Assembly (NCBI GenBank): GCA_965214295.1
Contig: OZ243944.1
Span: 1,054,001-1,118,000, forward strand
Source of the DNA: JAJDUF01 sp965214295
Lineage (GTDB): Bacteria; Chloroflexota; UBA11872; UBA12225; JAJDUF01
Direction of reading: 5' to 3'
DNA length: 64,000 nucleotides
A program made the position numbers and the translations under genes. Each line of letters starts with the position of its first letter. Within the stretch, counting starts at the first letter, position 1. The notes beneath the pieces are model-generated. The model saw only the letters and a program-made list of their open reading frames with translations, was not told the DNA's origin and did not search any database. Shown piece after piece: positions 1-9,015 of the stretch.

Positions 1-130
1 TAACACCGTACTTGGCGAAGTAGGTGGCCATGCGGCGAATGTTACCTTCCATGACATCGAGGTCAACGAGCAGGGCCGGGGTGTCCAGCTCCTGTACGGG
101 TTGGCCAATCAGATCCGTCTGCGCTGTCAT
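1..130 (-). CDS. PLP-dependent alanine racemase-fold enzyme, N-terminal fragment
   Basis: Only the first 43 codons are in the window; the gene continues past the left edge. The translation opens with a short leader, then a segment reading ELDTPALLVDLDVMEGNIRRM. This is the usual start of the D-threonine aldolase / D-serine dehydratase-like family, PLP enzymes with an alanine racemase N-terminal barrel that act on D-amino acids in the cytosol. The PLP lysine normally follows soon after this point and is not visible. An AAGGAG ribosome-binding site lies 5 bases before the ATG at 130; a second in-frame ATG at 133 is too close to it. Which member of the family this is cannot be decided from the fragment. 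Confidence 0.75.
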   Translation of the reverse strand, partial: MTAQTDLIGQPVQELDTPALLVDLDVMEGNIRRMATYFAKYGV

Positions 131-483
131 CATCACTCCTTGTCCTGAGTTTGTCGGGTTGAGCGTACCACAGACGCCCCAAGCAGCCTCGGCAGGGCTA
201 CCGCAGGGCTACCGGGCGAGCGGCAGCGGTCCCGCCATCAGGAGGCACGTGCCCAAGGATGGTGGCGGGACCGGGTGGCCGTCCGGCCCCTAGAATGGCT
301 GGGATGGTCGGGTTGTGTCGTAGGCAGTGGGCATCAGCGTAGGCGGTGGGGATGTGGGGATGATTCGCCGGGAACGGGGACGGATGTCGGTCCGGTTCAA
401 CATGACGCGGCGCCGGTGGACCAGCGCCGCGTACACGTCTTCCAGCGTGTAGGCACCCCGCTGTATTTCAGGCCGGAGCACGG
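131..483. other. intergenic stretch, no convincing gene
   Basis: This stretch lies between the PLP enzyme and the end of the solute-binding protein. A minus-strand open frame runs from inside the solute-binding gene to 290 with a plausible-looking Arg-rich translation. It has no recognisable family and starts out of frame inside a real gene, so I do not call it. Confidence 0.4.
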
Positions 484-1941
484 CTACGAGAGCAGCTTTT
501 GGACAATCGCGTCGCCAGCCTCCGACGCCCGCTTGGCGGTATCGGGCATGCTCCACTTGCCGCTGAAACCCTCCTGCAAGATCGGCAGGATGACGTCGTA
601 CCAGCCTCGCCAGTGCTCCCACACGGCGTAGCCGCGCGCCCACTGATCCGGCAGTGTTTCGAGAATATCCGTGGTGACCTTCATGTTCAGCTCGGGGAAC
701 TCGTTCAGATACGTCGGTGAGTTGGCGGCCTTCTTGTTGACGGGGAAGGCCGCACCGGTCTCGGCATTCACCAACTGCGCCTCTTCACCGCTCAAGAAGG
801 TCACGAAGTCAACGGCAGCCTCGAACGCGCCCCGTTTCTCTGCCGTTGTGGTCACCACGCCGGGGATGTTGTTGAAGTTAGTGACACGGTTCTTGGTTCC
901 CTCCCAGCGCGGGGTGGGCATGACCTGCATCCTGAAGGCGCCCTTGATGGTCTTGAACGACCCCTTGGGGCTGCTGTTGCCGGCCATGGCGAAGTTGCCC
1001 TTGTTGAAGTTGAGATCGGTGTTGAGCCGCTTGCGGTCGGCGTCGAACATCTGGGGATGTACCGCGTACTTGTGAATGGTGTCATAGGCCCATTGGAACA
1101 CCTCAAGCTGCTGTTCGTGGTGGAACAAGGTCTTGAACGGCGAACGCTCCCACACGTCGGCGCCGTTGGCGTAGACCATGGGCCAGGTGAGGGCAGGGAA
1201 AGGTCCGGCGTGGTAGATGCCCCACTGCTTGTCGTCGGCATCGGTGAGCTTGGTCGCGGCTTCGAAGACGTCGGCAGTGGTCCACGTATCGTCGGGGGGG
1301 CTAAGGCTAGCATTCTCGAACATGTCTACGTTGTAGACCCACGAATTGACGTTGAGATGCCACGGGATGCCGTACACCTTGCCGGCGACTTCCGAGTGCA
1401 TCGGTGAGTAGTAATGCTCATCCTTCTGCCACTTCCGCACCTTCAGCTCGGCCGTGAGGTCCGCAACCAAGCCGCGCTTTACCCAGCCCTCCAGGTAGTA
1501 GGCAGCCATGCCCTGAATGACATCCGGGAGGGTGTCGGAGGCCGCCCAGGTGGTCAGCGCCTGCTGGTAGTTCCGATCTTGTCCGACAATCGGGTAGGTA
1601 TCGAGGACGACGTGCGGATACATGGGCTTGAAGAGCGCCTCGGCACCTTTGACCGTCTGGGTGCGGGGGTGCTCCGGCGCGCGCAGCCAGTAGTGAGCGA
1701 CCTCGAGATTCACCGGCTCAATGGTCTTACCCGCTGCGCCCTGGACGCCCTGCGCGCCTTGGGCACCGGTCTCGCCTTTCGGTCCCTGTGGCCCCGCCGG
1801 CCCCGGTGGTCCGGCCTGTGGCTGGCCCACGTAGCGGACGGTCGGCTCGCCGCACGCAGCGAGTACCGTGCCGCCGGCCAGTGCGGCCAGGGTCATCGCC
1901 GACGTCCGGCGCGTGAACCTTCTGCGTGCCCAGGATTTCAT
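484..1941 (-). CDS. extracellular solute-binding lipoprotein (carbohydrate ABC transporter type) with collagen-like linker
   Basis: This 485-aa secreted substrate-binding protein probably feeds an ABC sugar importer. The N-terminus has paired arginines (RRRFTRR), a hydrophobic stretch and a lipobox ending LAAC (Cys30). It looks like a Tat- or Sec-exported lipoprotein anchored outside the membrane. Residues 44-73 are ten unbroken Gly-X-Y triplets, a collagen-like linker I do not expect in this family. The rest (about 75-485) is a type 1 solute-binding fold with family hallmarks such as WTTADVFEAATKL and a late GEEAQ segment. No permease or ATPase genes sit beside it, so the partner transporter is elsewhere or beyond the window. 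The ligand is unknown. The ATG at 1941 is the only start that keeps the whole signal peptide. Confidence 0.88.
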   Translation of the reverse strand: MKSWARRRFTRRTSAMTLAALAGGTVLAACGEPTVRYVGQPQAGPPGPAGPQGPKGETGAQGAQGVQGAAGKTIEPVNLEVAHYWLRAPEHPRTQTVKGAEALFKPMYPHVVLDTYPIVGQDRNYQQALTTWAASDTLPDVIQGMAAYYLEGWVKRGLVADLTAELKVRKWQKDEHYYSPMHSEVAGKVYGIPWHLNVNSWVYNVDMFENASLSPPDDTWTTADVFEAATKLTDADDKQWGIYHAGPFPALTWPMVYANGADVWERSPFKTLFHHEQQLEVFQWAYDTIHKYAVHPQMFDADRKRLNTDLNFNKGNFAMAGNSSPKGSFKTIKGAFRMQVMPTPRWEGTKNRVTNFNNIPGVVTTTAEKRGAFEAAVDFVTFLSGEEAQLVNAETGAAFPVNKKAANSPTYLNEFPELNMKVTTDILETLPDQWARGYAVWEHWRGWYDVILPILQEGFSGKWSMPDTAKRASEAGDAIVQKLLS

Positions 1942-2320
1942 CTCCCCGTCTCCTTCTTGTTGAGGCTACCTGTGCCTGTCATCTGTCCGCTTCCCATCCC
2001 AAGCTGGGCAGTCCCGCATGTCCCCTATTATACCATTCTCTGGGCAGGCAGGCGGGTACACTCAGAGTAGGGCAGCAACGCGGTCCGCTAAACAGGCTCT
2101 ACGCTCTGAGCGCGGTACTATCAGCATCGTTATCGCAGTTATCGCAGCGTGGCGATACGCGCGTGTCCGCAACGAATGGCCGGCCCATCGTGCGACTCGG
2201 CGGCCTTTGGGCATGATAAGGCGTCACCATCACCGAGACGGATATTGCTGAGGCGCGGCGAGAGATGTGGGGAGGGATAGGTGAGGACAAGAATCTAGCG
2301 CCTACATTTGCCGGACCACT
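1942..2320. other. intergenic stretch with the promoter of the solute-binding gene
   Basis: Apart from the extended -10 promoter on the minus strand (see 2027-2035), I see no coding signal here. Short open frames in this span have no family features. Confidence 0.4.
2027..2035 (-). promoter_or_regulatory. extended -10 promoter for the solute-binding protein gene
   Basis: On the minus strand the sequence reads TGGTATAAT, a perfect TATAAT with the TGn extension, 86 bases before the start codon. No good -35 hexamer is visible, as is usual for extended -10 promoters. This is a prediction only. Confidence 0.45.
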
Positions 2321-2824
2321 TCAGGCGTCGCGCCAGAGTTGGCCGCGCTGCTTGACGCACTCCAGGCGACGCGGGTCGAAAGGTGCCGGGGCCGGGTGGC
2401 CGTGGGGCTGTGGCGGCTGGACATCCGGCCCAAGACGGGCTTGGATGGCCGGGTTGGTGTAGTAGGCGGTGTACGTCAACTCGACCAGTGTGCGGAACGG
2501 TTCGGGGTGCTGCGCCTCGACGGCGTGCAAGATGGCCACGCGGGCAGCGGCCGAAAGCGCCGCGAACGATGACGTGGGACTAGCTCCGCCAGACTGTCCA
2601 CCAGTGTGGGCTTGCGCGGCGGCAACCACCGCCTCCAAGACGGTGAGCACGTCCGTCCGTAGCGGCGGCTGTGCGTGGAGATAGCCGTCCACGGCAGCAG
2701 CCCCGCCGGACTCACCGGCGCCGGGAAACTCGCCATCAGGTGGCACAAGCTCGTCCTGAATCGCCGTGAGGGTCGCTCGCTGCGCCGCGGTCAGCACGCG
2801 ATAGCCGCCGGCCGGGCCGGTCAT
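2321..2824 (-). CDS. gluconate 2-dehydrogenase subunit 3-like protein
   Basis: This 167-aa protein has the look of the small subunit that accompanies membrane-associated GMC dehydrogenases (gluconate 2-dehydrogenase subunit 3 family). Early residues (LTAAQRATLTAIQDELVPPDG) and the late YTAYYTNPAIQARLG segment are typical. Members help export and stabilise the flavoprotein partner. Its ATG overlaps the TGA of the upstream GMC gene (ATGA), so the two are translationally coupled. That overlap exists only if the GMC gene ends in the frame reached after its frameshift. No Tat signal is obvious at its N-terminus. Confidence 0.8.
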   Translation of the reverse strand: MTGPAGGYRVLTAAQRATLTAIQDELVPPDGEFPGAGESGGAAAVDGYLHAQPPLRTDVLTVLEAVVAAAQAHTGGQSGGASPTSSFAALSAAARVAILHAVEAQHPEPFRTLVELTYTAYYTNPAIQARLGPDVQPPQPHGHPAPAPFDPRRLECVKQRGQLWRDA

Positions 2825-4508
2825 GCGGCCACCTCGGAAAAATTGTTGGCGAGCCAGTCTGCGGTGCGGAGCGCCAAGGCTTGAATGGTGTCGTCGGATT
2901 GATCGGCGCGCAGGTCACAAACAGACTGCCATCTACGATGAAGAGATTGGGAACATCGTGTGTGCGTCCCCAACGATCCGTGACGGAGTACTGGGGATCG
3001 CCACCCATCCGCGCGGTACCCATCAGATGCCAGCCGGAGTTACGCAGCGGCAACTGGCTGAACACCGCAGTAGCCCCGGCCGCCTCGAAAAGCTCGGTCG
3101 CCCGCGCCACACCGAAGTCAAGCGCGCGGCGACTATTCTCACTCAGAGTGTACTCAATCTTCGGGGCCGCGATGCCGTGCCCATCCCGCAGCACCGGGTC
3201 CAGCGTGACCCGGTTATGCGGTTCCGGCAGGTCTTCCACCATCACGGTCACGGTGAGCGTATGCCCAAACCGCTCGCGCCAGGCGCGGTGATGATCGGCG
3301 CCCCAGGGCAGGAGCTGTCCCGTGAAGGAGCCTAAAGCCGCTCCCAGTGGCCCGACGTCGCGGGCGAACTGCAATTGCAGGCCGCGCACGAACCCGCGAC
3401 TGTGGTCGGTTTCGTAGAACTCCTGGCAGTGGAGGAGTAGCCCGTTGGGGCCCCGGTAGCCGTCGACCCGCTCGGGAAACACCCCGCTCACAAACGCTAC
3501 CGGATGAAACATCAGGTTGCGGCCGACCAATCCGCTGCCGTTGGCCAAACCGTTCGGAAAGCGGGGTGAGGTCGAGTTGAGGAGCAAGCGTGGCGTGCCT
3601 ACCCCGTTACCGGCCAGCACCACTACCTGCGCCGCTTGGTGTAGCTCGGTACCACCCCGGTCGTAGTACACGACGCCGTTGGCGCGCCCGGCCTCGTCTA
3701 CCGTGATCTCGCGGACGCGCGCGTGGGTCAGGAGGCGCACGCCCTGGGCGAGAGCGGCCGGCCAGTAGGTGACGTGGGCGCTGGACATGGCACCGATGGG
3801 GCACCCGAGGTCGCACGGGCCGCAGTAGTTACACACGCTGCGACTCTCACCGTGTCGCGGGCCAAAACTCCGGCGGTGCTCGGCAGGAGGAGTGGACACT
3901 GGACGGCCGGAGTTTTGGCCCGCGAGCGGCATGGTAATCAGCGCACAGTCCGCGGGCCACCAATGCCAGCCCAGCCGCTCTAGCCCCCGGACATAGACCT
4001 CGCCGGCGCGGTCGAGGCCGAGGGGTGGCGACTGCCGGGGCTGGCGCGGCGGATTGGCCGGATCACCGCTCAAGCCGGTGACCCCGATCAGCGCGTCGTT
4101 CTGCTCGTAGTATGGCTCCAGGTCCCAGTAGGTCAGGGGCCAGTCGTCGGCGATACCATCGAGGGTGTGGACGCGGAAATCAGAGGGGCGAAAGCGAGGG
4201 AAGTGCCCACTCCAGTGGATCGTGCTGCCGCCGACGGCATTGAACATGAGCGGGACAATCGGCGTCCGGTCCACGTTGACGGGATAGTCCTCCGGGCGCT
4301 GGCGGACATTCGGGTCCTTGGCAAAATCGGTGGCCCGGTGGTGCTCCCAATCGGGTCGGTTGTGGGGATACGATTGTGGGTCAACCCAGCCGCCCTGCTC
4401 CAGGCACACGACGGATAGCCCGGCTTGCGACAACGACCAGGCCACCGCCGCGCCCGACGCCCCCGCACCGACGATGAGCACATCCGCTACGCTATCCTGT
4501 GCCGACAA
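2821..4508 (-). pseudogene. GMC family oxidoreductase with single frameshift near the C-terminus
   Basis: This is an FAD-dependent alcohol/sugar dehydrogenase. It has an N-terminal FAD-binding Rossmann motif (VLIVGAGASGAAVAWSLSQ, residues about 10-28), a Cys-rich NYCGPCDLGCPIGAMSSAH segment (about 228-246), and the C-terminal catalytic region with GWHLMGTARMGG and NLFIVDG. After the conserved APINPT the open frame runs on into unrelated sequence. One base away it reads TIQALALRTADWLANNFSEVAA and stops at 2821, exactly overlapping the next gene's start. A one-base loss in about 2888-2895 therefore splits the gene; the uncorrected frame would stop at 2736. Start is TTG at 4508 behind a strong GGAGGAGG site. 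The lesion is either a sequencing/assembly error or a recent mutation. Confidence 0.85.
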
Positions 4509-5002
4509 CGCCGTCCTCCTCCCGGCTCACTCACCGCAAGCCGGACCATTCGCTCGCGTACAAGCATAACCGGCGGATGCCCGGCCCGGCCACTGCGCCG
4601 CTGTGCGCGGTCAAGGCCTTTCCATTGTCACCACTTCGACAGGCTCAGTGCCGGCTCTGAGCGGAGCGAAGGGTCTTTCCCCTGTGGGCGAGATTCTTCG
4701 CTCCGCTCAGAATGACCGGTTTGGCGGCGACCTTGGAAAGGCCCTCGTTCGCGGTAGGCTGCACTTGCCCTGAGCAGGCTCCGGCGGTACACTCTGAATT
4801 ACCAGCGCCGCAAGCGGTCCCTATAGCTCATGGCTCAAGGCGGCGTACAAGCATTCGCTCGCAATCATTCCCGATATAAGATTAAGGTTCGAGTGCTTGT
4901 GGTATGCACAGCAGCGTATGTGTACTCTCGGAGTGTTGTGCAGTGCCCCCGGCGGCGCACGACGACCTCCGACTAACCTGATGCGTATGGAGGGCTGCAA
5001 CC
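4509..5002. other. intergenic stretch carrying a MITE-like repeat
   Basis: It contains the dispersed element at 4614-4744 and otherwise no coding signal I can support. A GGAGG site precedes the gene starting at 5003. Confidence 0.5.
4614..4744. repeat. MITE-like dispersed repeat, copy 1
   Basis: The element begins GGCCTTTCCATTGTCACCAC and ends with the inverted complement TTGGAAAGGCC, giving terminal inverted repeats of about 10 bases. The inner part has CTCCGCTCAGAATGACCGGT. A shorter copy with the same ends and core lies at 49012-49102. The inner segment also contains a self-complementary pair (GAGCGGAGCGAAG ... CTTCGCTCCGCTC). Confidence 0.7.
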
Positions 5003-6748
5003 ATGATTGAAGCGGATACCCAAATTGCCGACCGGCTCTGGGAATTCACGCGCATGGAGCGCCAGTACCGGGTGGTCGGCGAGCAAGGGTTACAGAGCAC
5101 TAACGATCTACTCCGCTTCATCGAAGAACGCAAGAGTAGACAGCGCTCGCTCCCCAAAGTGCGCCCGACGGATCGCGCAGCCTACGTGCAGCGGGCCTGC
5201 GACGTGGTACTGGCACTCGACGAGCTTACGCCGCGCAGCCGTTACGTGCAGGCCGGCGCGCTCTATGCGGCCAATGCCCTCAGTGGGGAGGCCCTGCGCG
5301 CGTTGGCCGATGAGGGCAGTGTGTCGTTGGAGAGCTTCCAGGAGCTGTTCGACTTGGCTGGGGAGGCCTTACGCCTCTATGACGAGGTGACCTTCACGCG
5401 GCCGGTGGCCGGCCCGGCCGTCGAGCTGTACCTGGAGCTTGCCGCGATCTGGGCCGCGAGCGATGGCTGGCACTACAGCGAATTCGTGGAAGAGTTCGCC
5501 GACACCGCGAACGCCGAATCGGACCTGGTGCGCTGGCAGAAGTTTCTCCCGCCGGTACGGGTTGCGCCGCTCGCGGCGCGCATGCGGGTACTGTTTTTGG
5601 CCGAAGTGCTGCGCCGGGCCGGCTCGGGGGACGCGGAAGCGTGGTCACGGGCGCAAGATAGCTACGAGCAAGCCGGGAACGACATCGAAGCGGCCGTGGA
5701 TGCGGCTAGCGATCAAGAGATCGCGGACGGGTGGGACGTCCTGCTGGACCGCGTCCGTGCGGATGGCGAGGGGAAAACGGTCGCACTCACGCCCTTCGCC
5801 GTTGACATGGTGCTGGCACAAGCCTACGACGGTTTCGAGCCGGAACCCGATGAGCCACCGGCAACGTCGGAAGCGCTCGTCCGGCTGCTCAACACGCATG
5901 AGGTGGGCGCCGATCTCCCTGGGGACCTCTGGCTGGGAGAGCGAGAAGCACGGATCAATGAAGCCTATCGGCAGCGGCGGCAGGAAGAGGAACTGGAAGC
6001 CTACCTGGAGCACGGGCGGATTAGCGTGGAGCAGGCGCTGTCACTGGCGCCCTCGATTGACGCGGTGCGCCGGCGCGTCCGCGCCTGTCGGTCGCTACGC
6101 TTCTTGGCGCTGACGGTAAGTAGCCTGGGGCTGAAGTCCAGGAGTACCCATCTATCCTCCACCCCGCCGGCAGGGGTACACCCGCTCATGGCCGCATTGA
6201 GCCTGGAGGACCTGGAGGCTATCGGTGGCGACTCCGTGCGATTTTTCTCGCTGGAAGTGCAGGCGCAGGAGCGGCAGCAGCGCATAGTGCCTGACTTTCT
6301 GATCGGTGGCCTGGAGAAGGCGATCTTCGTCTGGCTGGAGCTGCGGGCACGGCGGCAGGCGCAGAACGAGATCATCCCGGTTCAGGAGTTCACGGCAGCC
6401 GCGAGCGAGGAATTGGAGCGCCTGTTGCTGCGGCCGCTCGTCGGCGAGGAGGACTTCGTCACGCTCCACGGACATGTCTACTACGTCGTTCAAGTTGCGG
6501 AGCATAGCGGCGTACAAGGGCGCAACGAACTGGACGAGTTCCTGTCCACGCCCGGCACGCTCGACCCGCTGCGCGCCTACCACGCCCGCGGCAGCGGCGA
6601 GTGGAACGAGCGCGTGCGCCGGCTGCTGGCCATGCTGGCCCGGAACGAGACGCCAACCATCCTACCGACCACCATGGACGGCCCCACTTTGCCGCCGCTA
6701 CGCACGAGCGAACTGAAGCGTCGCCGTCGCTTTCAGCGGTCTACGTAG
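5003..6748 (+). CDS. hypothetical protein, 581 aa, mostly helical
   Basis: I do not recognise this family. The protein is acidic and rich in Glu, Ala, Leu and Arg, with long stretches that read as amphipathic helices (for example about residues 35-130 and 195-240). It has no signal peptide, no membrane segment and no nucleotide-binding motif. The last 20 residues are strongly basic (KRRRRF). A GGAGG site 9 bases upstream supports the ATG at 5003. Codon use fits the surrounding genes, and the frame is open and GC-rich in third positions for its whole length, so it is very probably real. It stands alone between the GMC operon and a convergent tautomerase gene. Confidence 0.7.
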   Translation: MIEADTQIADRLWEFTRMERQYRVVGEQGLQSTNDLLRFIEERKSRQRSLPKVRPTDRAAYVQRACDVVLALDELTPRSRYVQAGALYAANALSGEALRALADEGSVSLESFQELFDLAGEALRLYDEVTFTRPVAGPAVELYLELAAIWAASDGWHYSEFVEEFADTANAESDLVRWQKFLPPVRVAPLAARMRVLFLAEVLRRAGSGDAEAWSRAQDSYEQAGNDIEAAVDAASDQEIADGWDVLLDRVRADGEGKTVALTPFAVDMVLAQAYDGFEPEPDEPPATSEALVRLLNTHEVGADLPGDLWLGEREARINEAYRQRRQEEELEAYLEHGRISVEQALSLAPSIDAVRRRVRACRSLRFLALTVSSLGLKSRSTHLSSTPPAGVHPLMAALSLEDLEAIGGDSVRFFSLEVQAQERQQRIVPDFLIGGLEKAIFVWLELRARRQAQNEIIPVQEFTAAASEELERLLLRPLVGEEDFVTLHGHVYYVVQVAEHSGVQGRNELDEFLSTPGTLDPLRAYHARGSGEWNERVRRLLAMLARNETPTILPTTMDGPTLPPLRTSELKRRRRFQRST

Positions 6749-6756
6749 GGCGCTGG

Positions 6757-6945
6757 TTAATCGCTATCGGACATCAGCTTGCCTCCCGAGGCCCAGTCTT
6801 CGCGCTGGACTTCCTGGAAGACCACCGAGGTCCCGGCAGGGGTCGTGTGCAGGTGCTCCACAATGGCCTGCGTGATCGCCTCCGCACACGCCCGCTTCTG
6901 ATCCACGGTGCGACCGGCCAAGAGCTGCACTGTCACGTGGGGCAT
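6757..6945 (-). CDS. 4-oxalocrotonate tautomerase family protein
   Basis: This is a 62-aa tautomerase of the 4-OT/MIF superfamily. The mature protein would begin with Pro (MPHVTVQLLAGRTVDQKR), the catalytic base of the family once the Met is removed. The following helix, KRACAEAITQAIVEHL, is also typical. Members ketonise enols in catabolic routes and act as small oligomers. The ATG at 6945 is preferred over the GTG at 6960 because it exposes Pro1 and has GGGAGG 9 bases upstream. It converges on the 581-aa gene with an 8-base gap. Confidence 0.85.
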   Translation of the reverse strand: MPHVTVQLLAGRTVDQKRACAEAITQAIVEHLHTTPAGTSVVFQEVQREDWASGGKLMSDSD

Positions 6946-7109
6946 TCGCTCACCTCCCACAGCGTTGTTCTCGCGTGACCATCAGCATACGGGCGGGCAG
7001 GGCAACCCGTCAAATCATCATCGGTACGACCGGCTGGCAAGCGCCGCCCTGTTGCCCGCTGTCGTGCCCGGTGCTACGCTCTGCATACCATCCCCGGCCC
7101 CCTCCCTAA

Positions 7110-7140
7110 CCCTCCCCCGTGCTAACGCACAGGGGAGGGG
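7110..7140. repeat. inverted repeat upstream of the carboxylase gene
   Basis: CCTCCCCCGTGC and GCACAGGGGAGG pair around a TAAC loop, giving a stem of about 11 bases. It could act as a terminator-like or attenuator hairpin, but similar C-rich hairpins recur elsewhere, so it may simply be a dispersed repeat. Confidence 0.45.
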
Positions 7141-7218
7141 ACAGGCTCCCGGCCCCTGTGGAGCGTGGGGAGAGGTGGGCAGGTCAGAGGAATCAAGTTG
7201 GCAACGGATAGCACGCCT

Positions 7219-8823
7219 ATGACCAACACCGTAGAGCAAGACACCACGCAGACGGGTAGCGCCAATCATCGTCCGAGCCGCGAGCAGCAAGTCGCACGCC
7301 TGCGGACACTCAAAGCGGCGGCACTGGAGGGCGGCGGCGCGGCGCGGATCGAGCGTCAACACAAAGCCGGCAAGCTGACGGCCCGCGAGCGGCTGGACCT
7401 GCTGCTCGATCCTGGCACCTTCGAGGAGCTGGGGACACTCGTCCGCCACCGCTCGTCAGCGTTTGGCGTAGACGGCAACCGCCCCCTCGGCGACGGGGTT
7501 ATCACCGGCTACGGCCGGATTGACGGTCGGCCGGTGGCGGTATTCTCCCAAGACTTCACGGTCTTCGGCGGATCGTTGTCGGAGCCGCACGCGGAGAAAA
7601 TCTGTCGCGTCATGGACCTGGCCACGCGGAACGGGATGCCGATTATTGGCCTGAACGACAGCGGCGGGGCGCGTATCCAGGAAGGGGTTGCCAGTCTCGG
7701 CGGCTACGCCGACATCTTTGTCCGCAATACGCTGGCCTCCGGGGTCGTGCCGCAAATCTCCGCGATCATGGGGCCGTGCGCGGGCGGAGCCGTCTACTCA
7801 CCGGCGATCACGGACTTTTGTCTGATGGTGGACGGCACGAGCTACATGTTCGTGACTGGCCCGGACGTTATCAAAGCGGTCACGCACGAGGAGGTAACGT
7901 TCGAGGAGCTGGGTGGCGGGCTGGTGCATAACGCGACGAGCGGCGTCGCCCACTTCCTGGCGGCGTCGGAGCCGGAGTGTCTGCACCTCACCCGCCGGCT
8001 GCTCGGCTTCCTGCCCTCGAACAACCTGGACGATCCGCCCATCGTTCCCACCAGCGATTCGCCGCAGCGGATGGACCGCGCGCTGGATACCATCGTGCCG
8101 GAGCAGCCCAATCGGCCCTACGACATGCGGGCCGTGATCCGGCACGTCGTGGACGATGGGGACTTTCTGGAGGTGCAGGAGCGCTGGGCCGAGAACCTCG
8201 TGACCGGCTTCGCCCGGATGAACGGGCGCTCGGTCGGGATTGTGGCGCAGCAACCGGCCGTGCTCGCGGGCGTGCTGGACATTGATAGCTCGACCAAGGG
8301 CGCGCGGTTCGTGCGCTGCTGCGACTGCTTCAACATCCCGCTGGTGACGTTTGTGGACGTGCCGGGGTTTCTGCCCGGCGTGGCGCAGGAGCACGGTGGC
8401 ATCATCCGGCACGGGGCCAAGCTGCTCTACGCCTACTGCGAGGCGACGGTGCCCAAGGTGACGGTGATTACGCGCAAAGCCTACGGCGGCGCCTACGACG
8501 TGATGAGCAGCCAGCATGTGCGCGCCGACTTCAACTTTGCCTGGCCGAGCGCCGAGATCGCCGTCATGGGCGCAGACGGCGCCGTGGGACTCATCTTTCG
8601 CCAGGAGCTGGCCCAGGCCACGGACCCGGCGGCGCGGCGCCAGGAGCTGATCGCGCAGTACGAGGCGCAGTTTGCCAACCCCTACAGCGCGGCCGAACGG
8701 GGCTACATTGACGACGTGATCGAGCCGCACGAGACGCGCCCGCGCCTGATCGCCGCGCTCGACATATTGCAGAACAAGCGCGACACCAACCCGCCGAAAA
8801 AGCACGGCAACATCCCACTGTAG
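7219..8823 (+). CDS. acyl-CoA carboxylase carboxyltransferase (beta) subunit
   Basis: This 534-aa carboxyltransferase transfers CO2 from carboxybiotin to acetyl- or propionyl-CoA. It is full length for the PccB/AccD5 family (about 520-550 aa). It has two crotonase-fold halves with oxyanion-hole glycine motifs: MGPCAGGAVYSPA in the first half and ITRKAYGGAYDVM in the second, plus GARIQEG. The biotin carboxylase and carrier subunits lie downstream at 10568 and 12178 on the same strand, but a methyltransferase and an opposing AbrB gene interrupt the set. The ATG at 7219 lacks a strong ribosome site. A TTG at 7198 with AGAGGA upstream is an alternative start. The acyl-CoA preference cannot be read by eye. 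Confidence 0.93.
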   Translation: MTNTVEQDTTQTGSANHRPSREQQVARLRTLKAAALEGGGAARIERQHKAGKLTARERLDLLLDPGTFEELGTLVRHRSSAFGVDGNRPLGDGVITGYGRIDGRPVAVFSQDFTVFGGSLSEPHAEKICRVMDLATRNGMPIIGLNDSGGARIQEGVASLGGYADIFVRNTLASGVVPQISAIMGPCAGGAVYSPAITDFCLMVDGTSYMFVTGPDVIKAVTHEEVTFEELGGGLVHNATSGVAHFLAASEPECLHLTRRLLGFLPSNNLDDPPIVPTSDSPQRMDRALDTIVPEQPNRPYDMRAVIRHVVDDGDFLEVQERWAENLVTGFARMNGRSVGIVAQQPAVLAGVLDIDSSTKGARFVRCCDCFNIPLVTFVDVPGFLPGVAQEHGGIIRHGAKLLYAYCEATVPKVTVITRKAYGGAYDVMSSQHVRADFNFAWPSAEIAVMGADGAVGLIFRQELAQATDPAARRQELIAQYEAQFANPYSAAERGYIDDVIEPHETRPRLIAALDILQNKRDTNPPKKHGNIPL

Positions 8824-8921
8824 GCTGACGGCCGCCAATGCCGGCTCCGCATATAATTGGGTTGTTGGCGCAACTTAGAGGGATGAACCGTTCCCGGCCC
8901 TTGCTCTGAAAACACTACCTC

Positions 8922-8991
8922 CGTCATGCCCGCGCAGGCAGGAATCCAGTGGGCGGGGCCTGGACTGCGGCTTCCGCCGCAGTGACGAGCC
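8922..8991. repeat. paired palindromic dispersed repeats (types A and B)
   Basis: The first part is a degenerate copy of the type A palindrome (ATTCCCGC-loop-GCGGGAAT with flanking TGAC). The second, at about 8961-8990, is type B (GACTGCGGC-TTCC-GCCGCAGTGACG). Similar copies lie near 10519, 19203, 22751, 23195, 34803, 38921, 41704, 41780, 49140 and 62259. Confidence 0.7.
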
Positions 8992-9015
8992 GGGGCAAGG
9001 CTACAAGGATTGACC

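Noticed and set aside
290..643. Minus-strand open frame of 117 codons overlapping the end of the solute-binding gene
   Set aside because: It begins out of frame inside a well-supported gene, has no ribosome site and no recognisable family.
7798..8838. Minus-strand open frame (346 codons) opposite the carboxyltransferase gene
   Set aside because: Shadow of the sense gene; the translation is His/Arg-rich without family features.
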